Assembly (NCBI GenBank): GCA_028288705.1
Contig: JAQBNH010000011.1
Span: 95,017 to 159,016, forward strand
Source of the DNA: Ferruginibacter sp.
Lineage (GTDB): Bacteria > Bacteroidota > Bacteroidia > Chitinophagales > Chitinophagaceae
Reading direction: 5' to 3'
Length of the DNA: 64,000 nt
Shown: in pieces, positions 20,013 through 28,762 of the stretch
How positions within the stretch are numbered: position 1 is the first letter of the stretch
How the letters are laid out: each line of letters begins with the position of its first letter
Position numbers and translations under genes: made by a program
Notes under the pieces: generated by a model
The model's input: only the letters and a program-made list of their open reading frames with translations
The model's database searches: none
What the model was told of the DNA's origin: nothing

Positions 20013-20064
20013 CAAGGTCAAAACGCGCGCCCCTTCCGATCTTGCCGACTAACGGCATTATTAT

Positions 20065-20212
20065 TCTTTGTGCTTCTTTCTGTTTTAGTGTCTTAGTGCC
20101 GACAAAAAAACTCTGCCAACTCGGTGTCAAACTCTGTCTACTCTGTGGTAAATTTCTTAGTGGCGAAAAAAACTCTTTGTCAACCTCCCTTTACTCTGTG
20201 GTTAACAAAACT
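20065..20212. repeat. CTCTGTGGTAAA / CTTAGTGGCGAAAAA family repeat directly upstream of the SMR gene
   Basis: GTGTCTTAGTGCCGACAAAAAAACTCTGCC...CTACTCTGTGGTAAATTTCTTAGTGGCGAAAAAAACTC...CTCTGTGGTTAAC. Confidence 0.8.
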
Positions 20213-20233
20213 TATTTTTACGCAAACGATTTT

Positions 20234-20560
20234 ATGAACTGGATCATCCTCATTATCGCCGGGTTATTTGAAGTGGGCTTCGCTACCTGCCTTGGCAAAG
20301 CAAAGGAAACCACAGGTAATACGGCCATACTCTGGTGGCTGGGATTTTTCGCCTGCTTAAGTATCAGTATGTTCCTGTTATATAAAGCCACACTGACGCT
20401 GCCGATCGGCACCGCCTATGCCGTCTGGACCGGTGTGGGGGCCGTAGGCACCGTGCTCGTCGGTATTATCGTATTTAAAGAGCCCGCTGTATTCTGGCGG
20501 CTATTCTTTCTCGTTACCCTGATCGCATCGATCATCGGGTTGAAGTTCGTTTCTAATTAA
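20234..20560 (+). CDS. Small multidrug resistance (SMR) exporter, SugE/Gdx-like
   Basis: MNWIILIIAGLFEVGFATCLGKAKE...LPIGTAYAVWTGVGAVGTVLVGIIVFKEP; the ORF-track extension upstream is repeat sequence. Confidence 0.88.
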   Translation: MNWIILIIAGLFEVGFATCLGKAKETTGNTAILWWLGFFACLSISMFLLYKATLTLPIGTAYAVWTGVGAVGTVLVGIIVFKEPAVFWRLFFLVTLIASIIGLKFVSN

Positions 20561-20640
20561 TTTTTCGACAGGACAAATCCATGGATTACTGTTCTGCCTG
20601 CATTTTATATACAGCCATAAACACTGAAAAAATTATCAGC

Positions 20641-20702
20641 ATTATACCTTATCGGGTATAATACTCTTGAGAAATGTATAACTATACCTTATTCGGTATA
20701 AT
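20641..20702. promoter_or_regulatory. Twin palindromic operator-like sites
   Basis: ATTATACC-TTATCG-GGTATAAT (20641-20662) and TATACC-TTATTC-GGTATA (20683-20700), centres 40 bp apart. Confidence 0.6.
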
Positions 20703-20770
20703 TGCCATGAATGGCACAAAACTGATGCTTTTTTTAGTTTATTGAATTCCTTTTTTGCTATTATTTTTGC

Positions 20771-20905
20771 CATCCGGAAAACGGGATGTAGTCACGCCTG
20801 TGGCGGGGCACACGTCTCGGGGAAGTAACGGCGTCTTCTGGAAAACGGGATGTAGTCCCGCTTCTGGCGGGACACACGTCAAGGTGCCGTGACCGTCCCA
20901 TCCGG
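20771..20905 (+). repeat. Two tandem partial copies resembling the 5' half of the adjacent tRNA-Pro
   Basis: GGAAAACGGGATGTAG-N17-CACACGTC at 20782 and 20846, then the true tRNA at 20911; period 64-65 bp. Confidence 0.75.
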
Positions 20906-20910
20906 AAAAA

Positions 20911-20984
20911 CGGGATGTAGCGCAGCCCGGTAGCGCACACGTCTGGGGGGCGTGGGGTCGCAAGTTCGAATCTTGTCATCCCGA
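20911..20984 (+). tRNA. tRNA-Pro (anticodon GGG)
   Basis: CGGGATG acceptor pairs with CATCCCG; D-arm GCGCAGCCCGGTAGCGC; anticodon stem-loop CACGT-CTGGGGG-GCGTG; T-arm GCAAG-TTCGAAT-CTTGT. Confidence 0.95.
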
Positions 20985-20988
20985 CTTC

Positions 20989-21030
20989 ACAGGACAAGTT
21001 GAAAATATTTCCACTTGTCCTGTTTTTATT
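20989..21030 (+). terminator. Intrinsic terminator after tRNA-Pro
   Basis: ACAGGACAAGT / ACTTGTCCTGT perfect stem followed by T-rich tract. Confidence 0.85.
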
Positions 21031-21265
21031 TCCGCTAGAACCCATGTCCATACTGTATATAAGCCTTACCAGTTATACAAACACAAAGAGTCATTCCTCT
21101 TGTTTATCAACCAGGTGAAATGCTCTACCTGAGATTATCATTAAGATATGATACCCGGGAGCCATATTTCATGGAATTGTATCCAGCGCCGCTGTTTGTG
21201 TCGAAAAAGGCTTATTAATCCTACATATCAGACATTTTATAGCGAATATCCCGACAGTTACACAG

Positions 21266-21318
21266 TTTCATGTCGAAAATAATTACTGTTTTCGACATGA
21301 TATTAATTTCATGTCGAA
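21266..21318. promoter_or_regulatory. 12-bp inverted repeat plus half-site (TCATGTCGAAAA)
   Basis: TCATGTCGAAAA-N9-TTTTCGACATGA then a further TTTCATGTCGAA at 21307-21318. Confidence 0.6.
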
Positions 21319-21473
21319 CCAGCCCCCTTAAAGGAACGGGAAAGCAGAAAATAACCAAAAATTCATCAGCAATGGTTAAAGAAATTGACGGATGCCAATA
21401 TTTTAAAACCTCAAAAAATTGGAAGAACAACTTATTATATTAACTATCGATTGATGGAATTACTATCAGCAGA

Positions 21474-22705
21474 TTAATTTTCGTGCCCCTTAATTTTTGT
21501 GTCTTCGTGGCGACCAGGATGCACAAACTCGTTTTCGCTTTTCGCTATTACCATCGTCGCCACTCCATTGCCAATGATATTCGTAATCGCCCGCGCTTCG
21601 CTCATGAATTTATCAATACCTAGTAAAAAGGCGAGTCCTTCAATCGGGATTTTGTGCAAGGCGGTGAGTGTAGACGCCAATACGATAAAGCCACTTCCCG
21701 TCACGCCTGCCGCACCTTTGGACGTAATCATCAGGATGCCGATGACAGAGAGCATTTCTGCAAACGATAAATGCACATCGTATAATTGAGCTAAAAATAT
21801 CACGGACATGGAAAGATAAATGGATGTGCCGTCCAGGTTAAACGAATAGCCGGTCGGGACCACAAGGCCCACCACAGATTTACTGCAACCCATCGTTTCT
21901 AATTTGTTCATCAAAGAGGGCAGGGCAGACTCCGATGAAGAGGTCGCAAACACGATCAGCAATTCTTCCTTAATATCTTTTAAAAATTTAATTATGCTGA
22001 GGTTGTAAAAGCGGAGGATCGCACCTAAAACCAGGAAGACAAATATGGCCATCGTCAGGTAAACACAAATCATCAGTTTACCCAGGGGGACCAGGGTATG
22101 CAACCCGAATTTCCCCACGGCGAAAGCCATGCCGCCGAAGGCCCCGAGCGGCGCGAGATACATCACATAGCGCAGACCCTTAAACACGATTTTGGAAATC
22201 CTGGTCAGAAAGTTTACGGCTTTTTCTCTCTGCCTGGAATAGCTTAAAATGATGCCGGTTATGATGGCAGCCAGCAGCACCTGCAGCGTGAGGTTGTTTA
22301 GAAAAAACCTTCCCCAGTCGAATGCTTCGGTGACTTTACTTGTGTATTTTCCCGCATCCATGCTACCTAAAGAGCCTTTGTCGATTTTACCGGGCTGTAA
22401 CAGCCAGGCGATGAAAATGCCGATGGTTAAAGCAAGGGTGGTGACGATCTCAAAATAAACCAATGCCTTTACGCCGACACGTCCCACCTTTTTTAAATCG
22501 CCGACACTGCTGATACCGAGGACAACGGTGAGAAAAATGATCGGCGCAATAAAGACTTTAATAATGCTGATAAAGGCTTTGCCGATCCATTCCATTTTAA
22601 TAGCCGTGGCTGGATAGAAATAGCCGATTAGGATACCCGACACGATCGCGAGGATTACCTGGAAGGCTAAATTGCTGAGAACTTTTTTTAATATTTTTAC
22701 CACAG
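21474..22705 (-). CDS. Dicarboxylate/amino acid:cation symporter (DAACS family)
   Basis: SSSESALPSLMNKLETMGCSKSVVGLVVPTGYSFNLDGTSIYLSMSVIFLAQ. ORF-track N-terminal extension lies in the repeat; true start probably near VVKILKKVLSNLAFQ. Confidence 0.92.
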
Positions 22706-23000
22706 AGTATACAGAGTTTTTTCGCCGCAAAGGCGGGAAGACACAAAGAAACACAAAGTTGGTTAACCACAGAGGTAAATGAGAGTGGCACGGAGCCTCG
22801 CCACAAAGGCGGGAAGACGCAAAGAAACACAAAGTTGGTTAACCACAGCGTTAACTGAGTTTAGCTCGGAATCTCGCCACAAAGGCGGGAAGACGCAAAG
22901 AAACACAAAGTTGGTTAACCACAGCGTTAATTGAGTTTAGCACGGAGTCTCGCCACAAAGGCAGGAAGTCATAAAGAAGCACAAAGACTTACTACGTACC
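22690..23000. repeat. ~76-bp tandem repeat array
   Basis: TTGGTTAACCACAG at 22759, 22835 and 22911, each followed by ...CTCGCCACAAAGGCGGGAAGACGCAAAGAAACACAAAG. Confidence 0.88.
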
Positions 23001-23023
23001 TTAGCGAGAAAGAATTACTTTTT

Positions 23024-23644
23024 ATGACAGAAAATAAAGTCAGCACCCTCTTCCTTGATATTGGCGGCGTATTATTATCGAAAGGCTGGGGGCATGAATT
23101 CAGGTACCAGGCGGCGGATAAATTTGGCCTGGACAGGGATGAGATGGAGGATCGTCACCATGAAGTGTTCGTGCCGCATGAAGAAGGCAGGATGACGTTA
23201 GCTGAATACCTGGACATTGTGGTATTTTATAAAAAGCGTGAATTTACCTACCAGCAATTCCGCGATTACATGTGCTCGTTATCAACGGCAGACAATGAGA
23301 TGATTGCCTTCATTAAAGCATTGAAAGCGCAACATGGTCTGAAGATCGTTGCGGTTAATAATGAATCGCGGGAACTAAATAATTTTCGCATCAATAAGTT
23401 CGGACTGAATGAATTCATCGACTTCTTCGTCTCTTCCTGTTACATCGATCGCAGGAAACCCGGTAAAGGAATTTTCGACCTTGCACTGGAACTGGCGCAG
23501 GTGGCGAAGGAAGCAATTGTTTACATCGATGATACGAAAATGTTTGTGGAAGTGGGGCAGGAGTTGGGGCTTACCAGTATCGCCCATAAAAATTGGGAGG
23601 ATACAGCGAAGCAGTTAGCCAGCCTGGGATTAGCGCTTCGTTAA
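23024..23644 (+). CDS. HAD family hydrolase
   Basis: TLFLDIGGVLLSKGWG, late YIDDTKMFVEVGQELG motif; start ATG 23024. Confidence 0.82.
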   Translation: MTENKVSTLFLDIGGVLLSKGWGHEFRYQAADKFGLDRDEMEDRHHEVFVPHEEGRMTLAEYLDIVVFYKKREFTYQQFRDYMCSLSTADNEMIAFIKALKAQHGLKIVAVNNESRELNNFRINKFGLNEFIDFFVSSCYIDRRKPGKGIFDLALELAQVAKEAIVYIDDTKMFVEVGQELGLTSIAHKNWEDTAKQLASLGLALR

Positions 23645-23717
23645 CTTCTTTTCCCGGGCGAAAAGCCTTCCTTCATGCACAAATGCAAGCGATGAATAAA
23701 CAGGACTCGAAAAATAC

Positions 23718-23865
23718 CTGCGCCTTGGTGCGTGACACACGGACCCGGACGGGACTATTTTTTCATCAATAAACGGGGGATCATGAATAAGCTGCGCCTT
23801 GGTGCGTGACACACGCACGGGGACGGGACTATCTTTCCATCAATAAACGCGGGATTATGAATAAG
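23718..23865 (+). repeat. 74-bp direct tandem duplication including the aldolase start codon
   Basis: CTGCGCCTTGGTGCGTGACACACG...GGGACTAT(T/C)TTT(T/C)CATCAATAAACG(G/C)GGGAT(C/T)ATGAATAAG at 23718 and 23792. Confidence 0.9.
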
Positions 23866-24852
23866 CAAATTTTAACAGAGACGATTGAGCAACTTTTCGC
23901 GAATGGAAAAGGATTGCTGGCCATGGATGAAAGTACGGCTACCGCTAATAAGCGCTTCGCGGCGGCAGGCATCCCGCAAACGGAAGAGATGCGCCGCCGG
24001 TATCGCGAAATGATCATCACAACGCCTGGTTTGTCGGAGAGCATTGGCGGGGCGATCTTATTTGATGAAACGATCCGGCAGCAAACCGCAACCGGCATTC
24101 CCTTTATACAAGTTTTGCAAGATGCGGGCATCATACCGGGGATTAAAGTAGACCAGGGCACAAAACCACTGGCCGGTTTCCCCGGTGAGAAAATTACCGA
24201 AGGACTCGACGGCTTGCGGGAACGATTAGCCGAATATAAAACCCTGGGTGCCCGTTTCGCCAAATGGCGTGCCGTGATCACGATTGATAAAAACATTCCC
24301 ACAGAAGCGTGTATAGCGGCCAATATGCAGCAGCTGGCCTTGTATGCCGCGCTGTGCCAGGAAGCGGATCTCGTTCCGATGGTGGAACCCGAAGTATTGA
24401 TGACAGGGGACCATACGATCGGGCGATGTTACGATGTGACGGAAAAGTGCCTGAAGCAGTTATTTGATCAGTTGTATTTGTTTAACGTGGACATCGAAGC
24501 GATCATCCTGAAACCCAATATGGTGATTGCGGGAGAAGCGGCTTCGCAGCAGAATACGGTGGATGAAGTAGCAGCAGCGACCGTGAATTGCCTGCGTGCA
24601 TCCGTTCCCGTTGCCGTACCTGCCATTGCGTTTTTATCGGGCGGACAAACACCGGAGATGGCTGCGGCCCATTTGCTGAGTATGCATAAAAATTTCCGCA
24701 ACCAACTGCCGTGGATTCTTTCCTTTTCTTTTGCCCGTGCGATCCAGCAACCGGCCTTAGATACCTGGAAAGGGCAGGAGGCGAATGTGGCAGCAGCCCA
24801 ACGACTGCTCTACGAAAGAGCGAAACTTGATGCAGCAGCAGTTTCCAGCTAA
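23857..24852 (+). CDS. Class I fructose-bisphosphate aldolase
   Basis: MNKQILTETIEQLFANGKGLLAMDESTATANKRF; AIILKPNMV; AIAFLSGGQTPEMA. Confidence 0.93.
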   Translation: MNKQILTETIEQLFANGKGLLAMDESTATANKRFAAAGIPQTEEMRRRYREMIITTPGLSESIGGAILFDETIRQQTATGIPFIQVLQDAGIIPGIKVDQGTKPLAGFPGEKITEGLDGLRERLAEYKTLGARFAKWRAVITIDKNIPTEACIAANMQQLALYAALCQEADLVPMVEPEVLMTGDHTIGRCYDVTEKCLKQLFDQLYLFNVDIEAIILKPNMVIAGEAASQQNTVDEVAAATVNCLRASVPVAVPAIAFLSGGQTPEMAAAHLLSMHKNFRNQLPWILSFSFARAIQQPALDTWKGQEANVAAAQRLLYERAKLDAAAVSS

Positions 24853-24859
24853 CTAACAA

Positions 24860-25045
24860 AGGAGAAAAATGGTTTCTTGCAAGGCACGCAAGGGAGCAAG
24901 GCCGCGAAGAAAAATTACACTGTTAAACTCCGTGTTCAACTCTGGTAACTCTGTGGTAAAGCCTTCGTGCGTCTTTGTTTTTTTGTGCCTTAGTGGCAAA
25001 AAACTTTGTGGCACTCTGTGAAAAAACTCCTTTAACTCTGTGGTA
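24860..25045. repeat. CTCTGTGGTAAA / CCTTAGTGGC family repeat
   Basis: GTTAAACTCCGTGTTCAACTCTGGTAACTCTGTGGTAAAGCC...GTGCCTTAGTGGCAAAAAACTTTGTGG...CTCTGTGGTAAAC. Confidence 0.8.
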
Positions 25046-25056
25046 AACTATCAATC

Positions 25057-25479
25057 ATGAAAACAATTTGTCCAATTTTCATTTTATTACTCCTTCTTCT
25101 TTCCTGCAGTCAGCGGAATATCCCGGCTACGCCTAACCGCGATGTCTCTCTTGTCAAACTGCACGAAGGCCCGTGGATGACGAACTTTAAAAACGAAGTC
25201 TTTACCCGCTGCCTGCACAAAGTATATCCCGCGGAATTGACCCGCCGTATCGATTCAACAGATGCCTCCAGTGCCGCCAATAAAGAATGCTTGAATTATG
25301 ATTCCCAAGTGCTGCAACTTGCAGACAGCCTCGCAACTGCATTTGCCAACCGACCAGCCGCTTCCTGGACAATTGAAAATAAAAGAGTGACGATGAATGT
25401 TTGCCTGCAATACCGAAATAGTTCGGAGTTGGATTCGATTGCAGTGAGGTTTTATAACAGAGTGGAATTAAAGAATTAG
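25057..25479 (+). CDS. Small putative lipoprotein of unknown function
   Basis: MKTICPIFILLLLLLSCSQRN lipobox-like signal. Confidence 0.65.
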   Translation: MKTICPIFILLLLLLSCSQRNIPATPNRDVSLVKLHEGPWMTNFKNEVFTRCLHKVYPAELTRRIDSTDASSAANKECLNYDSQVLQLADSLATAFANRPAASWTIENKRVTMNVCLQYRNSSELDSIAVRFYNRVELKN

Positions 25480-25680
25480 AACGTTTCCCGCAAGGCACGC
25501 GAAGGAGCGAAGGCGCAAAGTGTAAAGTAAAAATTCAAGCGTAAAAAAGATGCTCAAAAAGTACAGAAACCAACATATGGAACATCACTTCTTTGTGATT
25601 CTTTGTTTTTAGTGTCTTAGTGGCGAATACGCTGTGAATCTCCGTGCTCAACTCTATAAGCTCTGTGGTAAAGACTCAAA
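25480..25680. repeat. CTCTGTGGTAAA / CTTAGTGGCGAA family repeat
   Basis: CCCGCAAGGCACGCGAAGGAGCGAAGGCGCAAAG...GTGTCTTAGTGGCGAATACGCTGTG...CTCTGTGGTAAAG. Confidence 0.78.
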
Positions 25681-25789
25681 TATCTGCTGCCCTAAGCACT
25701 GCGTTGTATCTATATCTCCGCTACCCTTCAAGATTCGACACGGAATTCCGTGAGATAAAATCACGTAAATTTGTCTGGCATAATTAACA

Positions 25790-26092
25790 ATGAAAAGACT
25801 GGAAACATATACAGAAGCCATAATTAAACTTTGTGAAACGCATAAAGTTAAAAGCCTCTACGCATTCGGTTCTGTTTTGACTGACAATTTTAATAAGGAA
25901 AGTGACATCGACCTGATTGTCGACTTCACAAACATAGCGGTAGAAGATTATGCAGACAACTACTTCGACTTCAAATTTTCTTTACAGGACATATTTAAAA
26001 GAGACATTGATCTTTTGGAAGAGAAAGCGATAAAAAATCCATATCTCAGACAGTCTATTAACAAACAAAGACAACTTGTTTATGGACATTGA
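25790..26092 (+). CDS. MntA-type minimal nucleotidyltransferase (HEPN/MNT antitoxin family)
   Basis: YAFGSVLTDNFNKESDIDLIVDF (GSx10DxD). Confidence 0.85.
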   Translation: MKRLETYTEAIIKLCETHKVKSLYAFGSVLTDNFNKESDIDLIVDFTNIAVEDYADNYFDFKFSLQDIFKRDIDLLEEKAIKNPYLRQSINKQRQLVYGH

Positions 26093-26420
26093 TATTAAAG
26101 CCTGGCTTCATGATATTTTGAATGCCATTATGGAAATTGAAAGTTTCATAATTGACATTAATAAGTAGTTTGTGAGATATCAAAGTGACCTCCGTACCAA
26201 ACGAGCTGTAGAAAGAAATATTGAAATAATAGGCGAAGCTTTAAGCCGTATTCTAAAACGTGACGAAACAATTCTGATATCAAATTCAAGAAAAATAGTT
26301 GATACACGAAACAGAATTATTCACGGTTATGACGCTGTATCTGATGATGTGATTTGGGGCATAGTTATCCGGCATCTCCCAATTTTACAATCAGAAATCC
26401 AGGAATTATTGGACGAGTAG
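26082..26420 (+). pseudogene. HepT/DUF86-like HEPN protein interrupted by an in-frame TAG (26166-26168)
   Basis: MDIDIKAWLHDILNAIMEIESFIIDINK*FVRYQSDLRTKRAVERNIEIIGEALSRI...DTRNRIIHGYDAVSDDVIWGIV; same frame both sides of TAG; Rx4HxY motif present. Confidence 0.75.
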
Positions 26421-26581
26421 GAAATGCTTCAGAATTATATTCGGCAGCCGCCATCCTGGCGGACAGTGGTTCTAAATTTCCGCTTTTAGTTATAAATTTA
26501 ACTTCAGTCCGGGCTGACGTTTAGTCGACCCTAACTGCACAAAGCCGCGAACGTTATACGAAATAATTAAAAGCCTCCATT

Positions 26582-27157
26582 TTGAAAGTACCATTTGATG
26601 AAGCACGTATTCTTTCGCTGCTGACAACTGAAGAGCAAAATGCATTTAGTTTTTCAGATCATATCTTTAGGCCAACTACGTTAATTTATAATACCAAGGA
26701 TCTTGCACCCTGTTATAAAAAAGCGATTCAACGCCTTAGTTCCCATAAGTTTGAAGTGTTTAAATTAAATCCGATTTCTGTTGCTGTTGTTCTCGCATTT
26801 CTTATTTTCTTCTTAGGGCGTTCGATGTTTATTACTCATTCATTTAATCCATTCATTCTTTCATTTGTTTTATTTTTAGGCATCGCCTTCATCGCATATA
26901 TCAATGCTGATGAAATGAAAATCTGTTTAGAAATTTCCGCATCAGGGATCCAGGTAAATGAAATCTTTTATACCTGGAACAGCGTTTATGAAACCTATAT
27001 CGTTTCCCGACCACAGGGAAAAACATATTTGCATTTTTTAATTATTGCTACAGATTCTGGTATATATGACAGATATCAAATCACTAATCTGGAAAAATGG
27101 GTATCCATTGACAGCAAACTATCTGCTTACATAGAGTACTACAAAAATTTCGTATAA
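26582..27157 (+). CDS. Hypothetical membrane protein
   Basis: 191 aa, two hydrophobic segments; start codon uncertain (TTG in ORF track). Confidence 0.6.
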   Translation: MKVPFDEARILSLLTTEEQNAFSFSDHIFRPTTLIYNTKDLAPCYKKAIQRLSSHKFEVFKLNPISVAVVLAFLIFFLGRSMFITHSFNPFILSFVLFLGIAFIAYINADEMKICLEISASGIQVNEIFYTWNSVYETYIVSRPQGKTYLHFLIIATDSGIYDRYQITNLEKWVSIDSKLSAYIEYYKNFV

Positions 27158-27359
27158 CAGCATTTTGACAAAAGCCGTGCAGACACAATCTATCACAGCA
27201 TTAATTATCCCCGGCTTTTGAGCTGAAAGAGAACAAAAACGCTTTGCATTAAAACAAGCATTAGTTTCATAACTTAGTTCAACTCAGGTCGGAATGCTAA
27301 TTCCGGCCCTTGCTGAGCCGTTTCGTTAAATGTCCTACGTAACCGCCATTACATTCAAT

Positions 27360-28031
27360 ATGAAAATTGCAACCTGGAATATTGAAAGACCTTCCCCAAA
27401 CGGACACAAAAGTCCCAATATTGTTGAGTACCTGCAAAAACTAAATGCAGACATTTTAGTTTTAACTGAGACAAATGAATGCATAGACTTAGGGAGTGCT
27501 TATGAAGTATTTCACACGGAAATATTTCCAGGCGGTTTCTACAAACCCGGCGACAGGCAGGTAAGTATTTTTTCAAAGTATCCCATCATCAGGCAAATTC
27601 AAACCTTCCGGGCAGATACAAGTTTATGTCTGGCAATAGACACACCGTATGGAGAGTTGGTTGTTTACGGAACGATTATCGGGAATCTTGGTAATCGTGG
27701 AGACCAGTTTAAACTTGACCTTGACCATCAATTAGCGGATTTTGAAAGGATCGGAAAGGACGTGCATTTTTGCATTATGGGAGACTTAAATATCTCTTTC
27801 TCCGACAACTTTTATTTTACCGACGCAGGAAGAAAAATGCTCACCCATTCATTTGGGAATTTGGGAATGAAACTTATGACAGAACAGATTGCTCAAAACA
27901 TCGACCACGTAGTGTTGACAAAAGATTTCATTGCCGATAAAAAGATAAAAAGCGGGTTTTGGAATAACACGGAAAATAAATCAACCAGGCTAAGCGATCA
28001 TAAAGGCGTGTTTGTGGAGATATTTGAATGA
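27360..28031 (+). CDS. Endonuclease/exonuclease/phosphatase family protein
   Basis: MKIATWNIERPSPN, ILVLTETNE, IMGDLNIS, SDHKGVFVEI. Confidence 0.85.
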   Translation: MKIATWNIERPSPNGHKSPNIVEYLQKLNADILVLTETNECIDLGSAYEVFHTEIFPGGFYKPGDRQVSIFSKYPIIRQIQTFRADTSLCLAIDTPYGELVVYGTIIGNLGNRGDQFKLDLDHQLADFERIGKDVHFCIMGDLNISFSDNFYFTDAGRKMLTHSFGNLGMKLMTEQIAQNIDHVVLTKDFIADKKIKSGFWNNTENKSTRLSDHKGVFVEIFE

Positions 28032-28300
28032 GAGGGGAAAGTGCTTTTCACCTGGACCCAGCCTGTATCCAATTGGGATCTACATTGCAAAAATAATCGT
28101 TAGTGCACATCGAGGCTTATAGTCCCTGCACGGAATGAAGTTGATCTAGCGCAGCTTAACTTCAGATTTTATTTATACATTTAGTCCCACTACTGTTGGG
28201 ATTATAGGCAGACAGTTGGTCCGTTGCCGAATTGCAAAAAAGCCTCAAACACTGTGAATTATTCCATGTTAACAAGATGGCATCTAAAAGAATCAAAACC

Positions 28301-28708
28301 ATGAGACTTATTATTCTTCTTTTCTTAATGGCTAATGCTTTTTGTGCTTATTCGCAACTATTTATTGGCGATTCAAAAAGGGATGTCAAAGCTGCTTTAG
28401 TAAGCAGTAATGCAAAATTTTCTGAGGCAAAGCTTACCGACAGTACCAGTCGGATATCATGGCTTAAAGAAAATGAGTTTCAGATGATTTGGGTATTGAA
28501 TCAAAAAGACACAGTTATCAGGCAGACGCTTATTCCTGAGAAAGAGAATGGCATAAATGAATTTGTAAAATGGTTTAATAAAGATTTTGTAATAATATCT
28601 CCGACTGAGTGGAGAAATTACAGGAACGGAATTATCTACGAAATCAAAATGGAAAATTTACTCAATGAGCATATTTTTGCTATAACACTTTTCCGAAATC
28701 ATAACTAA
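28301..28708 (+). CDS. Hypothetical secreted protein
   Basis: MRLIILLFLMANAFCAYSQ signal peptide. Confidence 0.55.
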   Translation: MRLIILLFLMANAFCAYSQLFIGDSKRDVKAALVSSNAKFSEAKLTDSTSRISWLKENEFQMIWVLNQKDTVIRQTLIPEKENGINEFVKWFNKDFVIISPTEWRNYRNGIIYEIKMENLLNEHIFAITLFRNHN

Positions 28709-28762
28709 TGCCCTTTCCAAAGCGCGTGTCGCACAACAGAAATTTTAAAAAATCAACAGACC

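Noticed and set aside
20739-21051. Minus-strand ORFs 20739-20963 and 20761-21051 (e.g. MTRFELATPRPPDVCATGLRYIPF)
   Set aside because: They are antisense translations of tRNA-Pro and the tRNA-like repeats, a common annotation artefact.
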